A stretch of DNA of 12,417 nucleotides from Euperipatoides rowelli (lineage: Eukaryota; Onychophora; Udeonychophora; Euonychophora; Peripatopsidae). Of this stretch, positions 1 through 8,351 are shown piece by piece; within the stretch, counting starts at the first letter, position 1, and each line of letters begins with the position of its first letter. A program made the translations under genes and the position numbers. Under the pieces are notes generated by a model that saw nothing but the letters and a program-made list of their open reading frames with translations, had not been told where the DNA came from and did no database searches. The DNA lies in assembly GCA_003024985.2 (NCBI GenBank), contig PXIH01S0037132.1. One strand, written 5' to 3'.

Positions 1-161
1 GCCTATACATATAAACTCGGGAATCTTTATATCTTCAGTATAATGCTAATTTATAATGCTTATTTTACTAAAAGAGACTATAATGCATATTGTAATATAA
101 CTTCATGAATATAAAGCAAACGTTTACTGAAGATGGAACTGCTTACTGAAAGTTAAATGCA
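1..161. other. AT-rich non-coding flank
   Basis: No open frame, RNA gene or convincing splice site pair is visible here. The stretch is AT-rich and is probably intron of the CCP gene whose exons start at 5947. If the T-run at 162-171 is the poly(A) tail of the antisense LINE, this is the DNA flanking that insertion. I found no matching target-site duplication beyond the 5' end of the element. Confidence 0.4.
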
Positions 162-171
162 TTTTTTTTTT
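162..171 (-). other. Possible LINE poly(A) tail (T10 on + strand)
   Basis: Ten T in a row on the + strand lie about 290 bases downstream, in LINE orientation, of the last recognisable ORF2 codons. This is where a 3' UTR and A-tail would be expected. The run is followed on the + strand by CAG, so it also resembles a splice acceptor, but the sequence after it opens for only about 15 codons and has no CCP-like residues. The tail reading is preferred, without a target-site duplication to confirm it. Confidence 0.35.
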
Positions 172-457
172 CAGGTAAACTGTCCCTAGATTTTATTAAC
201 AAATTGACAATAGAAAATACATAACAAATACACCATAAAAAAACAAATTTTGCAACCATAAATACAACTCCACAATAATCAGTTACATCTTGAAGTACCA
301 TTAATCTTTAACAAGGAATCAGAAAATACAGTAACAGACACTTGTTTTATATTCGATAATTAAAATAAAAAAACTGTACATTTCAGACTTTTAACCATTT
401 CTTTTTATTGAAGCGTCCAACAATAATAAGTCCTTATTATAAACATCATTAACATTG

Positions 458-655
458 TTAAGAAAATAAGACCATTGGCCTAAATTTAACACCATTAAAA
501 ATAAATTTATTCCTTGTTTTCCACATACTAAACACAGCATACACCAAGAGAACAACAATTTGCTTATTTGTCAATAAAGTTATTATTGACATTAATAAAT
601 TGGTAACCCCAAGCTGTATGCCCAGAATAACGAAACAAAGAATTTCTAAAATCAT
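458..655 (-). pseudogene. LINE ORF2 remnant, extreme C-terminus
   Basis: An open - strand frame of 65 codons carries LLVYAVFSMWKTRNKFIFNG near its end. A hydrophobic helix followed by W-K-x-R-N is characteristic of the far C-terminus of ORF2 in L1-like and Tx1-like elements. The position fits: it follows the RT and the post-RT region in order on the - strand, with only degraded sequence between 656 and 1177. The methionine at 655 is internal to the ancient ORF and is not a true start. It marks the approximate 3' end of the ORF2 coding sequence. Confidence 0.6.
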
Positions 656-1177
656 GAAAATAACTACAATAAAAAAAATATGATTCTAATCTTCAATTTT
701 TTTTAATGAAGGGTAAAATACATGATAAATCCCAGATAATTTTTCCTGGCAGAACTATTACTGAGTCCAATGACAGTATCATTAACTACTTTGAATCTCT
801 TTCTAAGGCGAGTTCACCAATTGATGTTAGTCTGATTGAGAATTATAATAATGACAAATATTCCATTGATGCATACTTATGAGGTTTTTGAATATCTCAA
901 TTTGATTACAGAATGGACAAGAGTTATCCAATTTAATTATAATTTGTCTCTAGTAAACAATGCTTAATGCAAGACTTTAAACATAAAGTCCATGACATTG
1001 GGAATGTAATATGATTTTTTTTATTATTATAAAAACAGGTGCTATTAAAGCCGCATGAGATGGTTGAATGTGCCCCAACGTTACACCAATACAATCTCTA
1101 TAAACATATTTACCTTCAATAATCTGATTAAAGGTATCCACTACTCACTAAAACTATATGCAAGCAAGCCAAGTGGA

Positions 1178-1679
1178 CTTTTGCTACTCAATAATGGTGG
1201 AGGTGTATCTATAGGTTGGACGTGCAAAAAAAACACCCAAAGCAGCCTTAAAACTAATGAATGTTTTAAATGCATTAGCCCTCAATGTAAAGAAAAATAC
1301 GTTTAGGTCATGCAGACCCGATTGGAAGACAAATAGTTTTCCTGCCTATAGGCACCAATTTCTTACCCCACAAAATTTTATTAATAATGGAATACAATGA
1401 ATTAACAAATTTATTGATATATTTGACATGAGTCGCATAAAAATATAATTTCGAAAATAAATAACAATTTATAATTTTCACTTTTGTTAACATAGACAAA
1501 TACTTTCTATCAATTCTTAATTGCACTTGCATAAAATAATCATAAATTCCCACTTGCACTTTATTCCTCATAACATTACCTATGTATGGGTATGGAAGCC
1601 CCAACACCTTATCCGGTAATGATGAATTAAAATCCGGTAATGATGAATTAAAATCTTTATCTACATCATTCATAAACAT
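1178..1679 (-). pseudogene. LINE ORF2 remnant, post-RT C-terminal domain
   Basis: The 123-codon - frame at 1308-1679 reads like the stretch that follows the reverse transcriptase in L1/Tx1 elements: KVLGLPYPYIG, then a W-less thumb region, then LTKVKIINCYLFSKLYFYA and NKILWGKKLVPIGRKT. It ends in a TGA just where the family would carry a G-G-x-G-L-x-D-L segment. A shifted frame continues it as LHDLNVFFFTLRANAFKTF down to about 1178, where a TAG stops it. This is therefore one ancient ORF broken by a frameshift. A perfect 21-bp tandem duplication (1611-1652) repeats seven residues, DFNSSLP, near the upstream end of the open frame. The domain is thought to help target-primed reverse transcription, but this copy cannot be functional. 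Confidence 0.8.
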
Positions 1680-1728
1680 GAGTTTTTTTGCATATTAAAA
1701 ACTGATCCTGTTCGATTTGCAAATCGTT

Positions 1729-2328
1729 CTATGATTTGAAAAACCATTGGAACATTCTATGATCTTGAATTAATATGGTGAAATCATCTACGTAGGCAAA
1801 TGCTGTAACAACATCACCTAAGCTAGGAATCATGATTCCTATGTCAAGATTATTCAACTCCTGAAGTAAATTATTAACATACAAGGTAATCTTGTTAGTG
1901 CTGATGGGCAACTACTGCATCAATCGCCACCTCAGCAATAAAGAAACAAATAACTTACCATTATGCTTTATACTAACCACCTTATTGGTTATATAATTTA
2001 TTAGGGCCCTAGAAAGGTTTGTGCAACCAAAAGTATCTCTAATACTTTTCACTAAAATTTTTAGGTTTACATAGTCAAAGGCCTTTGAAACATCCAACAA
2101 ATCTATCGTAGCAGATTTAGATTTAGTTTGCTTTATTTGTAAAATCGCCTCTTGTAATATGAGGAAAGCATTATGTATATTTGATCCTTTCTTCACAAAT
2201 TGTAATGGTGAAAGTATATCTGCCAAAAATCTATTAATATGAAAATTCAAATTTTTTTCAAACAATTTAGATTCCAAGTACTGTATGTTTATTGGCCTAA
2301 GTCTATGCAAACCCAATTTCTGATTCAA
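1729..2328 (-). pseudogene. LINE ORF2 remnant, reverse transcriptase palm and fingers
   Basis: One frame runs from 2328 to 1729 with a single in-frame TAG near 1914, which splits it into a 138-codon and a 60-codon piece. The upstream piece has RPIN at residues 11-14, an F-V-K-K-G-S-N-I-H-N-A stretch near 44-54, and motif A as DVSKAFD at residues 79-85 with the first catalytic aspartate. The downstream piece has TLYVNNLLQEL followed by motif C, FAYVDDF, with the YVDD codons at 1783-1794. Active relatives usually have YADD or YMDD; valine at the second position is tolerated in some reverse transcriptases. The conserved RQGC-P-LSP turn between A and C is degraded to RWRLMQ-stop-LPIST. Established role: RNA-templated DNA synthesis during target-primed insertion. 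Confidence 0.88.
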
Positions 2329-2357
2329 ATAAAGTTTCTTTTTAAAAGAACATTATA

Positions 2358-2750
2358 TTAATGGATCATTGAGTTATTCAAATAAACATTATTCAACCAT
2401 AAATTAAGCAAGAGGTTCAGGCTGGGAATAAAAACATACAAAAATAATTTAACAAAATTCTTTGTCACAAAATCTGGACCAGGAGCACTATGCACATTAG
2501 GCTCACACAGTGCGCCCAGTATATGCTTTTCATTAATTTCTATATTATACTCACCCAGTTGACTATAATCTATATCAAACTCAACATCCTCTAAACGCAC
2601 AATATATTCAGCTGGAATGTTATAATATATATCATAATAATGTTTATGTATTTCACTTATCATATTTTGACCCTTTAAATTCTGATGCCCATCATAAATC
2701 TAGGTTAAAGAATTAGCAATCTTTTTGTTAAAAAAACTTAAAGAGGTTAA
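2358..2750 (-). pseudogene. LINE ORF2 remnant, linker before the reverse transcriptase
   Basis: The 101-codon - frame at 2358-2663 contains NVHSAPGPDFVTKNFVKLF, which matches the S-A-P-G-P-D-G box that opens the reverse transcriptase region of LINEs, with the usual glycine lost. It ends in a stop at about 2358; a frameshift is needed to join it to the RT frame that starts near 2328. Upstream in the same direction, 2664-2750 reads SFFNKKIANSLT, stop, IYDGHQNLKGQNMI. That fits the segment linking endonuclease and RT, where a phenylalanine-rich start, an I-x-x-L-x-D-x-x-G turn and an HYYDIY helix are expected. It is broken by a stop in the middle and is not functional. Confidence 0.75.
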
Positions 2751-2958
2751 GCTATTAATTTAACCATTTGAGGACACTATTTTTTTTTAACAGTAGATAA
2801 TTAGAAGTTTGTTGCAACTTTGTAAGCTCTACCAGCTCTTGCTTACACCTCAAAAAGTAGGCAATATCATTTTTATCCAAATTTTCTAAATGGTTAACCA
2901 CTCATCATGGGTTACTTGAGATTTATATTCCACTTAAACGGATTGTTGAATTGCATGA

Positions 2959-3625
2959 TTAAATTCGTAATGCACTTCTAAAATCTAACCATAGCTCAAC
3001 CGTAAACTCCTTTCCAACTAAAAATTGCTTTACTAAAACATAAAGATCTGAAAAACAATTGCAATCGAAAAATAATTCAGGATGCAAAAATCCATGCTTT
3101 TGCATTATCGAATATATATGTATTTGCATCCCAGTCCTAACCTTAAACTCTACCATTACCCACATATGATCCGATAAAATTGTGGGTTTAAGATAATAAT
3201 GTGACTTAGAAAAAATTGGCCTCAAAACCAAAACATAATCCAGCTGATTAGAAACAGAAGCCAACCTAGTCGGCAATTTATCCAAATTAAACATGCTCCC
3301 AACAACCATTAACTTATGTAACCTAAAGTAGTCCTGAATAACACCAAATTTAGCCAAGTAGAAGACATTAAAGTCTCTGGCCAACATAATATTTTCAATG
3401 CCATGCAGAATCTGTGATAACACCGAGCCCAACATAACCTTATTTGAACTAATATTGTTCGGCCCGTAGTAATTAATAAAAATGACTTTAGCGCCCATAA
3501 CACATAAACTCAACAGAATATAATTAGGACTAGTATGTAATATTTGAACACTAGAGACTTCAAGTATTCTAGAAATTAAGATCATTAGGCCTACACCACT
3601 GTTTTCTGCATTAGAGAGGGCCTGG
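2959..3625 (-). pseudogene. LINE ORF2 remnant, APE-type endonuclease
   Basis: The 208-codon - frame (3585-2959) shows the later motifs of an apurinic/apyrimidinic-like endonuclease: YYGPN at residues 39-43, RDFN at 70-73 (normally GDFN), LDYVLV at 115-120, and the catalytic SDH triad at 138-140. Reading upstream of the methionine at 3585, NAENSGVG continues in the same frame to about 3625, so 3585 is not a true start. Downstream, ELWLDFRSALRI resembles the W-x-x-F-K-x-x-L-R segment that follows this domain. The role in live elements is to nick the target DNA. Loss of the first glycine of GGDFN, missing N-terminal catalytic residues and flanking stops mark it as dead. Confidence 0.85.
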
Positions 3626-3815
3626 AAAACATGATAATGCTTTTAAAAATTTTCCAAATGATTATTGAAAGCCTTTTTTCAATTTCTCTTCCTGTAGGAA
3701 ACATATCTATATCTGAGGATAATAACATACTCAATACTCTTTTCTTTTATATAAACTGATTGATCTCTTGTATATTAAGGGAACACAGTTTTATTTTATA
3801 ATCTATACCTGTCAT
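3626..3815 (-). pseudogene. LINE ORF2 remnant, probable start and N-terminus of endonuclease
   Basis: From the ATG at 3815 the - strand reads MTGIDYKIKLCSLNIQEINQ, then a TAA at about 3747. S-L-N-x-x-x-I-N with a preceding hydrophobic strand is the first beta strand of the APE-like endonuclease of L1/Tx1 elements, where the asparagine is a conserved active-site residue. A shifted frame continues as KRVLSMLLSSDIDMFPT, matching the helix and strand that lead to the Q-E-T-H motif, but here that motif is replaced and the catalytic glutamate is not recognisable. Placing ORF2 start at 3815 is inference from the position of this first strand. The larger - frame that starts at 4058 reads through the upstream inter-ORF region. 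Confidence 0.65.
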
Positions 3816-4584
3816 AATAAGAGTTATATAACTTTTTTTAATAAAACAAAAACTCAAATCAGCTTTCCTACTACCCCTTATCAAATTGTGATCCCATCCA
3901 ACACTGGCATCGTCAGAATCACTAACGTTTATTAAAATTAATAATACATTGCTATCACAGCCAGAAAATTCTGAAGAATTATTTGGGCATACCATCAAAA
4001 TATACCAGCCCCACATACCCACATTTTCTCCCCCTATATGCAAATTCACCCACAACATAATAGCCCAACAAATGCATCCTAGTTAAATTATGTAGGAACA
4101 GAATATCATATTTGCTACAGTATAACTTTCCACGGGTAATATTCCCCAATAATACCTGAATTAGGATCACTAAAATCAATTAAAAAGGAGCCCGATATTA
4201 CCTTTCTATACCAACAACACTCAATTATGAGCTGATGTAAATTCAAAATAGACCAAAGGGAAAACCTCTCTTCTATTCCCTTGATTCCCCATTACCAATA
4301 CAATCACAAAATAAAACACCATACTAGTATCTAACTTTGATCTAGAAAATTCCCCATCACAAAATCTTTTAATAGAAGTGTTAAATTTATGTCCCATCTT
4401 GTATCTTTAATTTTTAAATGCCGCTCCACCCTTCTTGGCCATTACATGATTGCAATGAACAGGATATCACGTCAGACGACTGCAAACTTTGAGTATCTCT
4501 ATCTTGTTGTTGCTTTTGTAATACTTCTGCTGCAAAAATATCTTGCAATATACACATTTCTGACCCATTGCTCTTATGATTAAG
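3816..4584 (-). other. LINE inter-ORF region, no clear coding content
   Basis: Between the end of the ORF1 remnant (4585) and the ORF2 start (3815) the - strand has several open frames of 60-100 codons, at 3979-4179 and 3747-4058, but none carries motifs I recognise. A + strand frame at 4389-4583 is also featureless. The interval of about 770 bases is longer than the usual gap between ORF1 and ORF2, so it may include a lost part of ORF1 or an inserted fragment. Confidence 0.4.
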
Positions 4585-5401
4585 TCATTTTGACTGCTGA
4601 CTCGAATCCGGAATCTTAGCCTGACTTTCATCTATGGCTGTAGGGACATTTTCCCCTTTATCAACTTGTTTTAATAACAGATCTATCACCTGTTGTGCTT
4701 GAACAGCTTGCTTATCAAAATTTACTAAAATTTGCTTATAAGATTTAGCACAGGAATGCATAGGGGACTGTATGAAGTACAACAATTGTACCAACATCTA
4801 TTTGAATTGAAATGTTGCTGATCCTGGCATAAAAACAGACTCTTGGGCACTCGGACAAATGAACCCATCCTCTGAGATTATACTTGGATACTATTAGATA
4901 TGGAAAATAATAAATAGTCACCTTATTCTTTAGTGCCAAGGTTATATATACTGGCATTGATAACCTTCAGAGTAGGTTTTATTGTCAAAATATCTTCATA
5001 CGCCATTAAAATTATTTATCCGCAATTTCTTGTTCAACCATTGAGTAAGGAATCCATAGCACACTAAATTTCACAACATTGTTACTCGGTAATCAACATG
5101 GTAATCACCAAATACTTTAAATTGCTGTTTAAATGCCTCCATTGCATTAGCCATATTAAAGGCTATAAAATTATAGCAGGACAATCCAGTTTATTCAATT
5201 CAGTTAGATTCTCCAAAATATTCAATGAGTCCAACAAATCTATTTGATTTTCAACAGACATTCTCTGCGTTTTAAAGTCACTATCAAAAACAACAAAAAC
5301 ATTTGATTTCTCTGTGACTAACTACACATATTTTTTATAATTATCTATTACAAGTTCCTTTGTATTAACTTTTGCCGCCCAGAAATACTAGCTGCACTCA
5401 T
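4585..5401 (-). pseudogene. Probable LINE ORF1 remnant
   Basis: From an ATG at 5401 the - strand reads MSAASISGRQKLIQR. After a one-base shift the reading continues as NVFVVFDSDFKTQRMS and IDLLDSLNILENLTELN, then after further shifts as NMANAMEAFKQQFKVFG and KFSVLWIPYSMVEQEI, and later HLSECPRVCF. The last 70 codons (4797-4585) are open and end in SQAKIPDSSQQSK and a TGA; they are polar, with a predicted helical QAVQAQQVIDLLLKQVDK stretch. ORF1 proteins of L1/Tx1 elements bind RNA and form particles with ORF2, some with zinc knuckles; the CP-R-VCF residues might be a worn knuckle, but that is weak. Assignment rests mainly on its position 5' of ORF2. At least four frame breaks are needed. Confidence 0.45.
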
Positions 5402-5946
5402 TTTATAGCATGGGATATTTTTAGAAACAATCAAACTTTCAATACCTGCCTGCTGCAAGGTTTAACTATAAGCCTATCCAATCATTGAAAATGCCCACTT
5501 TTCTTCAATAGAATTCACGTTGCAGCAACCATTCAAAATTTCAAGCTTATCTTTAGTTTCAACTATAAAATGTATACTTACCGTGATTCCATAACATAAA
5601 AACAATAATACACCAAGCAAATTAATTATATTAGCCAAGAAAATATTCAAGCCATTAAAGTAACTAGCTGGAGACAGTCCCCAGTTAACCCATCCAGAAC
5701 ATAGAGGGCGCATGGGAATCAAAATGTATTGATTTTTAAATCAGCCAATTTATACTTTTTATCTGAAATTCTATTTTCATTGATTACCTTTATCTATATC
5801 GCAGAGATACTGAATATTTCTAGGGTATTTTATTATTTCTTACTTTCATGGATTTTTTTTTCTCTTTGAAGTATACATTTTTAAAAATTATTCTAGTAAG
5901 CTATTAGGCCTATAATTGCTTTTGTAATTTTCCTTTTTTTCCCCAG
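5402..5946. other. LINE 5' UTR or host intron, then splice acceptor
   Basis: A - strand frame of 82 codons at 5474-5722 has two hydrophobic stretches but no family resemblance; it may be 5' UTR of the LINE or chance. From about 5740 to 5946 the sequence is AT-rich intron ending in a strong + strand acceptor at 5920-5946, a T- and C-rich tract followed by CCCCAG. The 5' end of the LINE must lie in this interval, but nothing marks it. Confidence 0.4.
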
Positions 5947-6162
5947 TACATTCATGTGTTAAACCTGAACCAAGACCTAACCTCATCGAGACTTTTATAG
6001 ATCTTCATAATAATGTGGTGGATTCTTCACTCCTGGGAAGTCCAAGTAGCTATCCTATAAAAAAGATTATTTACAAATGTACCAATGGATTTATACTAGT
6101 GGGTGAAGAAATCATGGTTTGTAGAAAAAATGGTCGCTGGAATAATCGGCCACCTGTGTGTA
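5947..6162 (+). CDS. Exon encoding a CCP (sushi/SCR) module
   Basis: The 216-base exon has a strong acceptor (T/C-rich tract then CCCCAG) and a perfect donor (TA|GTAAGT). Read in phase 1 it gives two bases, 71 codons and one base, with no stop. The translation runs from HSCVKPEPRPN through IIYKCTNGFILVGEE, IMVCRKNGRWNN and RPPVC. Four cysteines, the aromatic before cysteine 2, the G-F turn, the tryptophan before cysteine 4 and P-P-V-C are the CCP signature; such modules pair cysteines 1-3 and 2-4 and act in extracellular recognition proteins such as complement regulators and selectins. The gap between cysteines 1 and 2 is about 40 residues, longer than the second module's 26. It is an internal exon: the start codon and upstream exons lie outside the window or beyond the LINE. 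Confidence 0.92.
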
Positions 6163-6475
6163 GTAAGTTACCATTCTATTAGGCTAATAGTTAATCAATT
6201 ATAATACTGAATACAATAATATGTCTAAGAAACAGCAGAACTATAATATTTCTAAAATTATAACAGATTCCATCAAACTAAATTCTAATTAGCTAATAGC
6301 ATATTTTTAAAAAAAAATATACAAGGTTATGGAGAAAATAGAGATTATTCCCAGTTAGGGCTTATAACTTAGTGTTTATGCCAGCCACGGTATGAATACT
6401 GCACTAGTTATAAGCAAGACTTAGTTTCTAAGAGACATAAAAATATAATTATCATTCTCAAATACTGAGGAAGAT

Positions 6476-6754
6476 TGTTATGAATTATGTTAGTTAGTAG
6501 TATAGTGCCCATCTTAGTATGGGATCTTTAGGATTTTCTGTGATTGTTCAGTCTTCCATGCCAGTGCACGACCTGCGCCAGCCTCGGAGATTGCGATTAC
6601 AGTGACTCTCATTAATGTCAAGCTAAGACCTAAATTAAGCTTACCTAACCTAATGGTCTGTCTCATGATAGAATGGAGTTAATAGGAGGGAGGGAGACTC
6701 CATGAGGTGAACCATTTCCAGCCCGACGAAGCCTTGATAGTCTAATATCGGACA
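6476..6754 (+). mobile_element. Possible LTR of a Ty3/gypsy-type retrotransposon
   Basis: This block is visibly richer in G+C and in CpG than its surroundings, with clusters such as CACGACCTGCGCC, CTCGGAG, GATTGCG and CCCGACGAAG. It can be bounded by TGTTATG at 6476 and CGGACA at 6754, the TG...CA ends typical of LTRs, giving 279 bases. Sixteen bases further on is a TGG-starting sequence like a primer-binding site. No second LTR, no gag or pol next to it and no clear 5-base target duplication was found, so it would be a solo or truncated LTR. A SINE body is the alternative, since a tRNA-like head lies at 7026-7113 in the opposite orientation. Confidence 0.4.
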
Positions 6755-6770
6755 TAAGGGGATAAAAATT

Positions 6771-6786
6771 TGGTGTCCGCGACAGG
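6771..6786 (+). other. Primer-binding-site-like sequence
   Basis: TGGTGTCCGCGACAGG begins with TGG, the complement of a tRNA CCA end, and is followed by a GC-rich stretch that would pair with an acceptor stem. Such sites lie just inside the 5' LTR of retrotransposons. I could not match it to a particular tRNA from memory, and the 16-base gap from the putative LTR end is larger than usual. Confidence 0.35.
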
Positions 6787-7025
6787 TAGTTATTTACAAT
6801 ATGTAAAAGTTCATTTTACATTCTTCTTGTCTTGATACACAAGTGATGATTCCCTGCTTTTCCAATGATTGCTTGTCAGCCATATTGAGTTCCATTTTGT
6901 ATTGAATTGTCCATCATAAATTCATTTTTTATTCGATAAAGATTCCATTCCGTTAATTTTCTGAAATGAGACAAAATTCCTGTGCTTACTTACCGATGAC
7001 GAAAGAAAATTCACCATTTTCCAAC

Positions 7026-7113
7026 ACTGGGGCTGCCTAGTATCGAACCCTCGACTCCTTATATGCACTAGCTCCAGCAGCCAACAGCCTACACCACTGG
7101 ACCACCAGAGCTG
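7026..7113 (-). repeat. tRNA-derived SINE head or tRNA pseudogene
   Basis: The - strand reads GCTCTGGTGGTCCAGTGG and later GAGGGTTCGATACTAGG. TGGTCCAGTGG (+ positions 7094-7104) matches the RNA polymerase III A box consensus and GGTTCGATACT (7039-7049) matches the B box apart from its last bases. The boxes are 44 bases apart, a normal spacing in tRNA genes. The T stem does not pair well (GAGGG against CTAGG) and the acceptor ends do not match, so this is not a working tRNA. A tRNA-derived SINE is the likely origin, with its body continuing on the - strand toward 6800, but the body and tail are not defined. Confidence 0.55.
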
Positions 7114-7320
7114 TACCTAATGGCATAATTGTTTGCTAAAAATATACTTATAGCCTACTAAGAATTAATAAACTAAACCATTTTTACTCAATTATAAGAA
7201 AGTAGGTAGCCTAAATCTATCTATTATACCATTAATAGATAAATTAATATTCTAGAATGAAAACCAAACTGTGATAATTCCATTTGTAAAATTGGGTAAT
7301 GTAGTAAGCTATGCTTTGTC

Positions 7321-7404
7321 TTATAATACTGACTTTTTGTCTACCTTCAATATTGACATCTTACGGAGCATCTTGTATGTTTCAAAAGCCCACCTCCTAC
7401 TCTC
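7321..7404 (-). pseudogene. Short relic of a second LINE, post-RT region
   Basis: A 27-codon stretch on the - strand reads ESRRWAFETYKMLRKMSILK, then VDKKSVL and a stop. It resembles the A-F-E-x-W-x-x-R-R-M-L-R-I-S-W-x-D-K-x-T-N-x-x-V-L segment found after the reverse transcriptase in several LINE clades of marine animals. The resemblance comes from memory of the pattern, the piece is short, and no other part of the element is adjacent. Confidence 0.35.
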
Positions 7405-8012
7405 CTCCAACAAATTTAAAATCAGTTTTTCTTAATAGGTTTGGGCTCCATTTCTATCTGCAATAATAATGTTAACATATCTGTCAATGATCAATGTTTT
7501 TGTTTTGTTATAACTCATAAATGTTTTTTTTCTTCTTCTTTTAATAAGAAACTTTAGTTTATCATTGGGGAAGGCATTTGTGGACACCAAACCTAAAAAA
7601 TATAAAGAGGTGGTAATAGAATTTTCAGACTCAATAAAGAAGAGACAATTTGTTTGACTTGATAGTTGGATAAAACCCGGATATTTTTATTTTATTTGAA
7701 CAAATAGGTACACTATAGGAATAACAAAGAGTACAAGGGCAAAATATAATAAAAATTGATTAATACAAGAATGGAAATGTGTGAGGAAAATCAATTACTT
7801 GATCACCTTTACTGTAAATAATGAAATAGGAAAATTAGTTTTGCTTTTAACGATTCTAAAAACTCCTTTAACAAGTAACACTTCTAGACAATAGATACAC
7901 AATAGAATAGGCAGTTATCATGAACAATGATTACAAATCCTGAACTGAATAAAACAAATTGGAATGGATGGCTGATGGCAATTCTAATTCAGATGTTTCT
8001 GAGTAACAGAGA

Positions 8013-8351
8013 TTACAGACAGTAGAGAAACAAATCAAAGGAGAAGTTATTAATGTTTTCTAGTCTATAAATTTGTTGTATTTGACTGATTTTATTCAGA
8101 ATAAAAAATGGATGCGGTTTATTTTTTTTTAAAAAAATATTGGTCAAAAGGTTAAAAAAATGTAACTTATAAATTCCAAGCCTTTTAAATAAATAAAATG
8201 TTGGTTTCAGGAGCAGAGCTCTTGAATCTTGTGGTATAAAGTGCTCTAAAACACCCATTTTTTTAAACGAAACTAGAAGAGTCCTTCTCTTATAACAAGA
8301 CATTGTTGTATTCGTAGATGCCAGATGCTGATGTAGCATGCATATGCACAT
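8013..8351 (-). pseudogene. Possible C-terminal relic of a CR1/L2-like LINE
   Basis: This 112-codon - frame has no start context or splice sites of its own. Its middle reads PTFYLFKRLGIYKLHFFNL, with KKNKPHPFFILNKISQIQQI following. P-L-F-K-x-L-x-I-x-K-L, then a hydrophobic helix, then an L-P-x-F-F segment is common in the C-terminal tail of CR1-, L2- and Rex-like reverse transcriptases, and the preceding YKRRTLLVSFKKMG would fit the Q-K-R-A-x-R-x-I-x helix before it. The usual H-N-Y-x-T-R box is not clear. On the same strand, AATAAAATAAAAA downstream (+ positions 7680-7700) could be its 3' end. Chance is a real alternative because the region is AT-rich. Confidence 0.35.

Larger units (their letters stand above)
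162..5401 (-). mobile_element. Degenerate L1/Tx1-type non-LTR retrotransposon (LINE), antisense to the CCP gene
   Basis: Reading the - strand from 5401 down to 458 gives, in the order expected for this class, a probable ORF1 remnant, an APE-like endonuclease, a linker, a reverse transcriptase and a C-terminal domain. The span of about 5 kb suits a nearly full-length L1 or Tx1 element. The L1/Tx1 assignment rests on the RPIN box with a following FVKKGSNIHNA stretch, the DVSKAFDYVN motif A, AFAYVDDF as motif C, and an L1/Tx1-like C-terminal region with ILWGKK and WKTRNKFIFNG. Many stops and frameshifts show it is inactive. A run of ten T on the + strand at 162-171 may be its poly(A) tail, but the interval 162-457 is otherwise unsupported. 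The 5' boundary is uncertain; an open - frame at 5474-5722 has no recognisable content and could be its 5' UTR or host intron. Confidence 0.85.

Noticed and set aside
169-230. T10 then CAG as a splice acceptor for an upstream CCP exon
   Set aside because: The phase-1 reading gives about 15 codons without cysteines before a stop and no donor; LINE poly(A) tail is a simpler reading.
1055-1306. + strand frame of 83 codons with several cysteines
   Set aside because: It overlaps the antisense LINE C-terminal region, where the - strand reads as LHDLNVFFFTLRANAFKTF, and its cysteines do not follow a known module.
3309-3503. - strand frame of 64 codons
   Set aside because: It is an alternative frame inside the endonuclease domain at 2959-3625, which has the real motifs.
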